From positions 9,020-15,621 of the forward strand of contig PBVH01000035.1 in the NCBI GenBank assembly GCA_002728175.1: DNA of 6,602 bases. Reading direction: 5' to 3'. The notes below the pieces were generated by a model. The model was not told the origin of the DNA. It did no database searches and saw nothing but the letters and a program-made list of their open reading frames with translations. Positions 1 through 5,561 of this stretch are shown in pieces; position 1 is the stretch's first letter; every line of letters starts with the position of its first letter. The stretch is from Flavobacteriales bacterium. GTDB taxonomy: Bacteria > Bacteroidota > Bacteroidia > Flavobacteriales > BACL11. The position numbers were made by a program, and so were the translations under genes.

Positions 1-156
1 TGGAAAAATCAATTTAAAAACAAAAAACTAAGTAACAAAGAAATAATTAATGCGATTGTGGAAAATCCAATTTTACTTGAAAGACCAATAATTTGCAACG
101 AAAATGAAGCTGTGATTGCTCGGTGTTATGAAAGTATTATGTCTATTACAGGCTAA
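1..156 (+). CDS. ArsC/Spx-family reductase-like protein, C-terminal fragment
   Basis: This is the last 51 codons of a gene that begins before the window; frame 1 is open from base 1 to the TAA at 154-156. The visible part contains the hallmark C-terminal stretch of the ArsC/Spx (thioredoxin-fold, glutaredoxin-like) family: an acidic helix, then 'ENPILLERPII', then 'AVIAR'. In ArsC the Arg of the 'RPI' motif (here residue 28 of the fragment) helps bind the oxyanion. The N-terminal Cys motif that would separate a true glutaredoxin-dependent arsenate reductase from a Spx/YffB-like paralogue lies outside the window, so I give the family only. Many such chromosomal ArsC-like genes in Bacteroidota are not in arsenic operons, and nothing next to it here is an ars gene. 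Its stop overlaps by 4 nt the end of a convergent small ORF. Confidence 0.82.
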   Translation, partial: WKNQFKNKKLSNKEIINAIVENPILLERPIICNENEAVIARCYESIMSITG

Positions 157-296
157 GGAGCTATTTGATCGTTATCTAATTTTCCTTCCCTAAACCATAC
201 ATAGATAAAATATGGGATAACACTTGCTAAAAAAATTATACACCAAAAAGCCATTAAAAAAACAAAAACAAATGTTAAAAAGCCTATAAATTTCAT
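153..296 (-). CDS. Possible small membrane protein, 47 aa, unknown function
   Basis: I do not recognise this protein. ATG is at 296-294 and TAG at 155-153 on the minus strand. The product is short and strongly hydrophobic: residues 3-34 are almost entirely Phe, Val, Leu, Ile, Ala, Tyr and Trp with one Pro (P28), enough for one long or two very short membrane spans. A polar, acidic tail follows ('REGKLDNDQ', residues 36-44). A Lys at position 2 and the acidic tail give an inside-to-outside charge pattern. Its stop overlaps the end of the ArsC-like gene by 4 nt, and its start lies 57 nt from fumC, so it fills the gap neatly. Against it: T-rich DNA easily encodes Phe-rich peptides, there is no ribosome binding site, and the only promoter hint is a one-mismatch -7 element. 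It could be real or chance. Confidence 0.42.
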   Translation of the reverse strand: MKFIGFLTFVFVFLMAFWCIIFLASVIPYFIYVWFREGKLDNDQIAP

Positions 297-302
297 AATT
301 AC

Positions 303-310
303 TAATTTTG
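303..310 (+). promoter_or_regulatory. Candidate -7 promoter element for fumC
   Basis: TAATTTTG matches the Bacteroidota -7 consensus TAnnTTTG. It would place the transcription start about 30-35 nt before the fumC ATG. I see no TTG -33 element at the usual 19-21 nt upstream. In DNA this AT-rich an 8-mer with six fixed bases can occur by chance, so this is a weak call supported mainly by position. Confidence 0.33.
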
Positions 311-316
311 TACAAA
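307..316. repeat. 10-bp perfect palindrome between divergent genes
   Basis: TTTGTACAAA is perfectly self-complementary and sits in the 57-nt gap between the small minus-strand ORF and fumC. Its left half forms the end of the candidate fumC -7 element (303-310). On the minus strand 320-313 reads TTAATTTG, one mismatch from TAnnTTTG and directed toward the small ORF. The arrangement resembles a symmetrical divergent promoter, but could be coincidence in AT-rich DNA. Confidence 0.35.
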
Positions 317-353
317 TTAAAAAAAAAAATAAATATTATCAAAGTAAAATAAT

Positions 354-1748
354 ATGACGTTCAGAACAGAAAAAGACACAATGGGAAAAGTTAAAGTACC
401 AAACAATAAATATTGGGGAGCACAAACAGAAAGAAGTAGAAATAATTTCAAAATTGGAAATTCAGCAAGTATGCCAATTGAAATAATTCATGCGTTTGCA
501 TATTTGAAAAAAGCAGCGGCACATACAAATAATAAGTTAAACATACTTTCAGAAGAAAAAACAAAATTGATTTCAAAAGTTTGTGATGAAATTATTAATG
601 GAGAGTTAGATGATAATTTTCCATTAGTTGTATGGCAAACTGGTAGTGGAACACAAAGTAATATGAATATAAATGAAGTTATTGCAAATAGAGCACATGT
701 GATTAATGGAGGTAAATTGACAGATGAGATAAAAATTATTCATCCTAATGATGATGTCAATAAATCACAAAGCTCAAACGACACGTTTCCAACTGCTATG
801 CATATTGCATCATATAAAATGATACTTGAACAAACATTACCCTCTTTAGAAAAACTTAAAAATACAATTGAACAAAAAGCAATAAAGTTTAAAAAAATTG
901 TTAAAATTGGTAGAACTCATCTAATGGACGCAACTCCTCTTACACTTGGACAAGAATTTTCTGGATATCATACTCAAATTGAATACGGCATCAAAGCAAT
1001 AAAAAATACTTTCGATCATCTTTCTGAAATAGCGTTAGGAGGAACTGCTGTTGGAACTGGCATAAACTCCCCAAAAGATTATGATAAAATTGTTGCAAGT
1101 TATATATCTGAGTTCACAGGAATTCATTTTAGAACCGCAAAAAATAAATTTGAAGCTTTAGCTGCTCACGATGCAATTGTTGAAGCACATGGCGCATTAA
1201 AACAAGTAGCTGTTTCACTTAATAAAATTGCAAATGATATTCGATTACTTTCTTCGGGTCCAAGAAGCGGTATTGGTGAAATTATAATACCTGCAAATGA
1301 GCCTGGATCTTCGATTATGCCCGGAAAAGTGAATCCAACTCAGTGTGAAGCATTAACAATGGTGTGCGCGCAAATTATTGGTAATGATACATCTATTTCA
1401 GTTGGAGGGATGCAAGGACATTATGAGTTAAATGTTTTCAAACCATTAATTGCAAAAAATATTTTAGAATCCGCAAGATTAATTGCAGATGCGTGCACAT
1501 CTTTTAATATAAATTGTTTTGAAGGTATTGAACCAAACTTATCCAAAATAAACTTTAATTTAAATAATTCTTTAATGTTAGTGACAGCGCTTAATACAAA
1601 AATTGGTTATGAAAAAGCAGCCGAAATTGCTAAAGCGGCTCATAAAAATAATACAACTTTGAAAGAAGAAGCTATCAGATTAGGCTACATGTCCACTGAG
1701 GAATTTGATAAGTGGGTGCAACCTGAAAAGATGTGTGGAAATATTTAG
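354..1748 (+). CDS. fumC: Class II fumarate hydratase
   Basis: Cytosolic, iron-independent fumarase that converts fumarate and water to L-malate in the TCA cycle; active as a homotetramer. The 464 residues are full length for the family. Conserved blocks appear in order: 'EKDTMG' at the N-terminus (6-11), TGSGTQSNMN (96-105), the B-site-type HPNDDVN (130-136), SSND (140-143), GRTHLMDATPLTLGQE (186-201, catalytic His189, equivalent to E. coli His188), GGTAVGTG (229-236), and the fumarase/aspartase signature GSSIMPGKVNP (318-328, with Ser319, Lys325 and Asn327 at the catalytic positions). The signature and the HPNDxVN block favour fumarase over aspartase. The start at 354 fits the usual family N-terminus; an A-rich leader replaces a Shine-Dalgarno site. 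Its last 4 nt overlap the convergent manC gene. No key residue is missing. Confidence 0.97.
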   Translation: MTFRTEKDTMGKVKVPNNKYWGAQTERSRNNFKIGNSASMPIEIIHAFAYLKKAAAHTNNKLNILSEEKTKLISKVCDEIINGELDDNFPLVVWQTGSGTQSNMNINEVIANRAHVINGGKLTDEIKIIHPNDDVNKSQSSNDTFPTAMHIASYKMILEQTLPSLEKLKNTIEQKAIKFKKIVKIGRTHLMDATPLTLGQEFSGYHTQIEYGIKAIKNTFDHLSEIALGGTAVGTGINSPKDYDKIVASYISEFTGIHFRTAKNKFEALAAHDAIVEAHGALKQVAVSLNKIANDIRLLSSGPRSGIGEIIIPANEPGSSIMPGKVNPTQCEALTMVCAQIIGNDTSISVGGMQGHYELNVFKPLIAKNILESARLIADACTSFNINCFEGIEPNLSKINFNLNNSLMLVTALNTKIGYEKAAEIAKAAHKNNTTLKEEAIRLGYMSTEEFDKWVQPEKMCGNI

Positions 1749-2827
1749 TTAGAATTTTTAAATTTACTAAGATCAGAAACAAATTTTTTAATTTGCTGCT
1801 CCTCTTCTTTTTTACAAACCAATAAAACATCATCTTTTTCAACTATTATATACCCCTCTAAGCCCTGCAGTATAACTACTTTTTTATCAGGCATTTTGAC
1901 TATATTGCTATTACAATCATAGGTGATAACATTTTTTCCGGTAATTGTGTTTTCATTTTTATCCAAAGATAACTTTTTATAAAGCGAACCCCACGTACCT
2001 AAATCTGTCCAACCAAAACTTGCTGGGTATACATAAACATTGTTAGCTTTTTCCATGATTGCATAATCAATTGAAATATTTTTACATAATCCAAAAACTC
2101 TTTCAATATACTTAGATTCATCATTAGTATTATAGAACTGTTTTCCCTCTTCAAATATATCATATATATCGCGTAGGTGCTTTCTAAAAGCAATGTTAAT
2201 AGATTTAGCACTCCAAACAAACATGCCAGAATTCCACAAAAAATCTCCACTATCAATAAAACTTAACGCTAAATCCTGATTAGGTTTTTCTGTGAAAGTT
2301 TTTACCTTACTTACATTAGGATAAGAATTTAATTTTTCGTCAGTATATTGAATATAACCATAGCCTGTATCAGGCCATAATGGCTTTATTCCTAAAGTCA
2401 ACAACACATCATTAGATTTTGTTATATCAAACGAATCATTTACAATTTTAACAAATTCCTCTTCATCTTCAATAAGATGATCAGAAGCAGCTACTAATAT
2501 ATTTGCATCTTTATTAAGATTTTCAATTTTAAAAGTAGCATATGCAATACAAGGAGCTGTATTTCTCATCATTGGTTCACACAAAATATTTTTAGAGTTT
2601 AAATTAGGTAATTGGTTCTTACATAAATCTATATATTTTTTATTTGTTACAATAAAAATGTTTTCATCGATACAAATCTTTTGTAGACGTTTAAATGTTT
2701 TTTGTATTAATGTTTCTCCAGTATTGAGTATATCCAAAAATTGTTTGGGGCAATCCTCAGTACTTATTGGCCAAAACCTTGAGCCTATGCCACCTGCCAT
2801 TATTACTGCATAATTATTTTTATTCAT
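1745..2827 (-). CDS. manC: Mannose-1-phosphate guanylyltransferase (GDP-mannose pyrophosphorylase)
   Basis: Makes GDP-mannose and pyrophosphate from mannose-1-phosphate and GTP in the cytosol, supplying mannose, fucose and related sugars for polysaccharide and lipid-linked glycans. Numbered from the ATG at 2827, the 360-aa protein has the nucleotidyltransferase signature AGGIGSRFWP...PKQF (11-30), EPMMRNTAP (84-92), the metal-region ASDH (114-117), PDTGYGYI (152-159), FTEKP (178-182), DFLWNSGMF (195-203), IDYAIMEK (253-260) and GWTDLGTW (272-279), then a C-terminal beta-rich region. It is the short form: the type II phosphomannose isomerase cupin of the bifunctional enzymes is absent. A GTG at 2833-2831 is in frame and overlaps the sprT stop (GTGA). 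I prefer the ATG because 'MNKNNYAVIMAGG' matches the usual Bacteroidota start; either way it is tightly coupled to sprT. Its 3' end overlaps fumC by 4 nt. Confidence 0.95.
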   Translation of the reverse strand: MNKNNYAVIMAGGIGSRFWPISTEDCPKQFLDILNTGETLIQKTFKRLQKICIDENIFIVTNKKYIDLCKNQLPNLNSKNILCEPMMRNTAPCIAYATFKIENLNKDANILVAASDHLIEDEEEFVKIVNDSFDITKSNDVLLTLGIKPLWPDTGYGYIQYTDEKLNSYPNVSKVKTFTEKPNQDLALSFIDSGDFLWNSGMFVWSAKSINIAFRKHLRDIYDIFEEGKQFYNTNDESKYIERVFGLCKNISIDYAIMEKANNVYVYPASFGWTDLGTWGSLYKKLSLDKNENTITGKNVITYDCNSNIVKMPDKKVVILQGLEGYIIVEKDDVLLVCKKEEEQQIKKFVSDLSKFKNSN

Positions 2828-2829
2828 AC

Positions 2830-3429
2830 TCACTGTTTTTTTACAAAAGTAACTTCTGTTAATGGATGAAACAAATATTTAGCACACGATTTTTGTTCAA
2901 TACATTCATAATATTTCCTTCTTTTTTTTCCCTTTAAATATAATTTATTTACATTATCTAAAGTTTTAAAAATTGATCTCTCATCTAATTCATCTAAAAC
3001 AAGAGTTTTTTTATAGTTATAATTTCGTAAAACTTTTGCAAGCTCAACATCTGAAAATGATGAATATGTTGGATTAATGAGATGTTTTGATAAGGAGTTT
3101 AAAATATCATTTGGCAAATGGTTTGGAGTTAAAAAATTTATCATCATTAACTTAAAAGTTTGTTTCCATTCACGCCCATGTGGCTTAACATTATTTTGAT
3201 GCTTGCTATAAACGAAAGCATGAGCAAGCTCATGAGTTAAAGTTATCAGAAAAGAATATTTATTTAAATTATCATTGATAGTAATATAAAACTTATTATT
3301 AATGACTTTAAAATCTCCAAATTTAGTTTTTCTTGGTTTTGATAATTTAACATCAACATTAAGCTCAGAAATCCAATGATTTATTAACTGACAAGTTTTT
3401 TTTGGTAGAAATAAACAAATGCTAAACAT
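2830..3429 (-). CDS. SprT-like zinc metallopeptidase domain protein
   Basis: A 199-aa soluble protein with the SprT/gluzincin-type active site: HELAH at 66-70 (His66 and His70 bind zinc, Glu67 is the general base) and a downstream HGREW at 84-88 whose His84 is the likely third ligand. The preceding 'FYITINDNLN...FLITLTHELAH' and following 'LMMINFLTPNHLPNDIL' fit the SprT-like proteins common in Bacteroidota, as does the C-terminal basic 'KGKKRRKYYECIE' (about 165-178) followed by 'YLFHPLTEV'. The four-Cys zinc ribbon of some SprT/Spartan proteins is not present. Spartan relatives cleave DNA-protein crosslinks; in bacteria the role is largely uncharacterised, so no function is assigned. It lies 31 nt downstream of the exporter gene and its TGA is 2 nt before the manC ATG, suggesting co-transcription and translational coupling. 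No Shine-Dalgarno site is seen. Confidence 0.9.
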   Translation of the reverse strand: MFSICLFLPKKTCQLINHWISELNVDVKLSKPRKTKFGDFKVINNKFYITINDNLNKYSFLITLTHELAHAFVYSKHQNNVKPHGREWKQTFKLMMINFLTPNHLPNDILNSLSKHLINPTYSSFSDVELAKVLRNYNYKKTLVLDELDERSIFKTLDNVNKLYLKGKKRRKYYECIEQKSCAKYLFHPLTEVTFVKKQ

Positions 3430-3460
3430 ATCAACTAATTATTATTTATTTGACAAAAAA

Positions 3461-4567
3461 TCAAAATCCTAAAAACAAAGATAAATAACCTACTATTAAA
3501 GCTATGACAAATCCAATCAAAGAAACAAACAGACCTGCTTTTTTGTTATCTCCGAGTAATGGGAAAATACCATCTCCGCTAGTTGCTATAGATGCTGCAA
3601 TTAATGCTGATAAAGGAAAGTTCGGAATAACTATAAATGCTACTGCTACCGAAATCATTCCTCCGCATCCTGGTGTAAGACCAATTAGTGCAGCAATTAG
3701 TATAAGAGCGTAAGATGATGAAGCCATCCAGGAATCAAAGGTTTCTGCACCTACAACAATATCTATAATAAAATTTGAAATAAATAAACCAACAAACACG
3801 AAAGTAACAACCATAGCTATATCTGAGGCCGCATGTAAAAGGGTTGATTTTAGATTGTTATATTCACTATAGCAATCATGATTTTTATAGCTGAACTTAT
3901 TAACTAAATAATAAATCATGCATGTAACAGAAAATATAACTGACACCCAAAATGTTAAATTTTCAATAGATTTTATACTTGCACCCCAAAGTGCCATAAC
4001 TGAACCTGGAGCTAAAAATAAAGACATCAATAAAATACTTTTAAAACCTATTTTCTGAGTAAAAAACTCTGAGAAACATGATTTCTGAGAAAAATTATTA
4101 GTTATTTTTTTTTCATCTTTCGACAATATCTGAGTGTTGATTTTAAATCCAATAATATCAAATATATAGCCAAAAATAATACCTGCTATTATTCCAAAAA
4201 GAGTAATTATAAAATACGCCTTTAAATTACCAGCAACATCAGCCTCCTCAGATGCTCCCAAGAGAACAAATGATCCCTCTCCTAAGGTACTAATAAATGC
4301 AGCCAATAAACCTCCGAAAGAAATTTTATTACTTTTATATAGTGATGCAATAACTATTGTAGCTCCACAACCAGGAATAGCACCTAAAAAAGCTCCGAAT
4401 ATTGGATGTAAATTTTTCGGTCCTAATTGATTTAATATGCTACCATTTCGTTGTTTTGCAAAAAAACTAATAACTGCAAAACCAATAATAGAAATAGACA
4501 CATAGCCTGCAATTGCACCAGCGGCTTCCAAGTTATCCAAAACGAATTCAAAGTAATTAAAATTCAT
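3461..4567 (-). CDS. Putative 10-TM heavy-metal (manganese/arsenic-type) exporter
   Basis: A 368-aa polytopic inner-membrane protein that I place in the family annotated as 'putative manganese transporter' or '10TM heavy-metal exporter' (ArsP_2-like). Roughly ten hydrophobic segments fall near residues 15-37, 54-76, 84-103, 115-140, 175-196, 205-225, 245-275, 283-306, 308-328 and 345-366, with polar loops near 144-172 and 226-242. The protein is an internal duplication. IPGCGA (64-69) followed by TLGEGSF (94-100) in the first half is echoed by TPGCGG (298-303) and TSGDGIF (329-335) in the second, with Cys67/Glu97 and Cys301/Asp332 at nearly equal spacing; these and His245/Asp249 are plausible metal ligands (inference). 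The substrate cannot be decided from sequence. It is the first gene of the minus-strand cluster and diverges from mlaE across a 253-bp spacer that holds a candidate promoter and dyad. Confidence 0.83.
   Translation of the reverse strand: MNFNYFEFVLDNLEAAGAIAGYVSISIIGFAVISFFAKQRNGSILNQLGPKNLHPIFGAFLGAIPGCGATIVIASLYKSNKISFGGLLAAFISTLGEGSFVLLGASEEADVAGNLKAYFIITLFGIIAGIIFGYIFDIIGFKINTQILSKDEKKITNNFSQKSCFSEFFTQKIGFKSILLMSLFLAPGSVMALWGASIKSIENLTFWVSVIFSVTCMIYYLVNKFSYKNHDCYSEYNNLKSTLLHAASDIAMVVTFVFVGLFISNFIIDIVVGAETFDSWMASSSYALILIAALIGLTPGCGGMISVAVAFIVIPNFPLSALIAASIATSGDGIFPLLGDNKKAGLFVSLIGFVIALIVGYLSLFLGF
3476..3483 (-). promoter_or_regulatory. Weak candidate -7 element for sprT
   Basis: On the minus strand this reads TATCTTTG, a match to TAnnTTTG, inside the last codons of the exporter gene and about 47 nt before the sprT ATG. 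No TTG lies at the expected -33 spacing. It could allow sprT-manC to be transcribed separately from the exporter, but chance is a good explanation. Confidence 0.2.
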
Positions 4568-4598
4568 AATACTGAAACTTAACTAAAAAATTAGAACA

Positions 4599-4606
4599 CA
4601 AAAGTA
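4599..4606 (-). promoter_or_regulatory. Candidate -7 promoter element for the metal exporter
   Basis: The minus strand reads TACTTTTG, matching the Bacteroidota -7 consensus TAnnTTTG. It would start transcription about 25 nt before the exporter ATG at 4567, a normal leader length. The expected -33 position (about 4626-4630) has no clear TTG, which would be compatible with an activator-dependent promoter or a false match. A dyad at 4612-4626 fills the spacer. Confidence 0.38.
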
Positions 4607-4611
4607 TTTAT

Positions 4612-4626
4612 TTAGAATGAATCTAA
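4612..4626. promoter_or_regulatory. Dyad TTAGA-N5-TCTAA, candidate operator of the exporter
   Basis: TTAGA (4612-4616) and TCTAA (4622-4626) are perfect inverted repeats separated by five bases. They lie between the candidate -7 element of the exporter and the position expected for its -33 element, where a repressor or a MerR-type activator would act. The half-sites loosely resemble TTAGG/CCTAA sites of DtxR-family metalloregulators, but two bases per dyad differ and no regulator gene is in the window, so this is only suggestive. Confidence 0.3.
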
Positions 4627-4659
4627 GAAAAAAAAGAAGAATAATTAGCAACTTTAAAA

Positions 4660-4779
4660 ATGAGTGAAAATTTAGGACAATCACAATCATTTTTTTTCAA
4701 AACGGCACACGATGAAAATAATAGAATAATTAAAAAAATTACTATATATTTTTTTTTAATTTGCATAATGCAATATTAA
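4660..4779 (+). CDS. Doubtful 39-aa ORF upstream of mlaE
   Basis: I do not recognise this peptide. ATG at 4660 follows an A-rich stretch as real starts do here. The first 28 codons give a mixed polar sequence ('MSENLGQSQS...KTAHDENNRIIKK') and the last 11 are hydrophobic, so a short tail-anchored peptide is imaginable. The TAA stop is embedded in the right arm of the 39-nt palindrome upstream of mlaE, which makes coding and regulatory interpretations compete. There is no promoter match close upstream. It may be a chance frame. Confidence 0.2.
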   Translation: MSENLGQSQSFFFKTAHDENNRIIKKITIYFFLICIMQY

Positions 4780-4787
4780 AAAAAAAA
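4749..4787. repeat. 39-nt near-perfect palindrome upstream of mlaE
   Basis: The core TTGCATAATGCAA (4761-4773) is a perfect dyad around a single central A (4767). Outside it, AAT (4758-4760) pairs with ATT (4775-4777), leaving T4774 as the only unpaired base, and nine T (4749-4757) pair with the run of ten A (4778-4787). The arms therefore extend about 18 bp. Because T precedes and A follows the stem on both strands, it is not an intrinsic terminator in either direction. TTAATTTG (4756-4763) inside it is one mismatch from a -7 element aimed at mlaE, so the palindrome may be an operator/promoter or a leader hairpin. Confidence 0.55.
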
Positions 4788-4820
4788 TGAAAGTAAATAA
4801 ATTATTAATAGTTTTATAAA

Positions 4821-5561
4821 ATGTTAAAAATTTTAAAAGACATAGGAAGTTATTTTTTATTAATTTCAAGAGTCTTAAGCATTCCAAAAAAATGGAGTGT
4901 TTTTAGAAAACAGTTATCATTAGAATTTGAAAAAATAGGTTTAAATTCAATTAGTATTGTCGTTATTATTTCGTTTTTTGTAGGTGGAGTTATTAGTATC
5001 CAAACAGCATATAATTTAGTTAGCCCTTTACTACCTACATACATAATTGGTTTAGCTAGTCGTGACTCACTAATACTTGAATTTTCACCAACAATGGTAT
5101 CTTTGATTTTAGCTGGAAAAGTAGGCTCCAGCATTGCCTCAGAACTCGGATCTATGAGAGTTACGGAGCAAATTGATGCGCTAGAGATAATGGGAATCAA
5201 TTCAGCATCATTTTTAATTTTACCTAAAATAATAACTTCTATTTTCTTTTTTCCAATTCTAGTAATTTTAAGCATGGCTATTGGTATGATCGGAGCTTGG
5301 GTGGGAGCTCTATCTGCAGACGTAACAACTGCCGAATTTTTATTTGGATTAAAATATGAATTTATTCCATTTTACATTAGCTACGCAGTTATTAAAACTA
5401 TATTTTTCGCATTTATTATATCTTCAGTATCTTCGTTTTACGGATACAATACAAAGGAAGGAGCAATTTCTGTTGGAAAATCAAGCACAAAAGCAGTGGT
5501 TTCTAGTAGTATTTTAATTTTACTATTTAACTATATTTTAACAGATTTAATTTTAGCATGA
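4821..5561 (+). CDS. mlaE: MlaE-type ABC transporter permease (phospholipid/MCE system)
   Basis: Inner-membrane permease of an MCE/Mla-type ABC transporter that moves phospholipid between the inner membrane and the periplasmic/outer-membrane side. The 246-aa protein is typical in length. It starts with an amphipathic segment (about 1-35), followed by about five hydrophobic spans (near 43-65, 85-105, 130-165, 180-205 and 225-245). The family hallmark is complete: LAGKVGSSIASELGSM (97-112) running into RVTEQIDALEIMGIN (113-127), the cytosolic coupling segment that contacts the ATPase. A second conserved patch, YGY (207-209) with 'GAISVGKSSTKAVVSS' (214-229), precedes the last span. The ATG at 4821 is preceded by an AT-rich leader without a Shine-Dalgarno site. 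The stop overlaps the next gene's start in ATGA (5558-5561). No MCE (MlaD) gene is in view, so transport direction and substrate come from family knowledge. Confidence 0.92.
   Translation: MLKILKDIGSYFLLISRVLSIPKKWSVFRKQLSLEFEKIGLNSISIVVIISFFVGGVISIQTAYNLVSPLLPTYIIGLASRDSLILEFSPTMVSLILAGKVGSSIASELGSMRVTEQIDALEIMGINSASFLILPKIITSIFFFPILVILSMAIGMIGAWVGALSADVTTAEFLFGLKYEFIPFYISYAVIKTIFFAFIISSVSSFYGYNTKEGAISVGKSSTKAVVSSSILILLFNYILTDLILA

Larger units (their letters stand above)
4568..4820. other. 253-bp divergent intergenic region
   Basis: This is the largest non-coding gap in the window and separates the minus-strand exporter-sprT-manC cluster from the plus-strand mlaE-mlaF-rsmA operon. It should contain both promoters. 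Visible contents are a -7 match for the exporter (4599-4606), a 5-bp-arm dyad just upstream of it (4612-4626), a doubtful 39-codon ORF (4660-4779) and a long near-perfect palindrome flanked by T and A runs (4749-4787). I see no tRNA, riboswitch-like fold (including no recognisable yybP-ykoY manganese riboswitch) or GC-rich terminator hairpin. Confidence 0.75.

Noticed and set aside
1999..2256. 85-codon minus-strand open frame
   Set aside because: It lies wholly inside manC on the same strand in another frame; manC is unmistakable there and the alternative product has no recognisable features.
3504..3713. 69-codon plus-strand open frame
   Set aside because: It is antisense to the C-terminal repeat of the exporter. 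The composition follows from the complementary codons, with no promoter or family resemblance.
1..4567. Arsenic resistance operon formed by the ArsC-like gene and the ArsP_2-like exporter
   Set aside because: They are on opposite strands, over 3 kb apart and separated by fumC, manC and sprT, with no arsR or arsB between. The family names alone do not make an operon.
4683..4698. T-run in the intergenic region as an intrinsic terminator
   Set aside because: There is no stable stem immediately upstream of the T run, and neither flanking gene is read toward this point.
4568..4820. Manganese (yybP-ykoY type) riboswitch upstream of the exporter
   Set aside because: The leader implied by the -7 match is only about 25 nt, and I see none of the conserved helices of that riboswitch in the region.
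4850..5275. 141-codon minus-strand open frame
   Set aside because: It is antisense to mlaE, whose hallmark motifs fall in this stretch. Long antisense frames arise easily in low-GC coding DNA.
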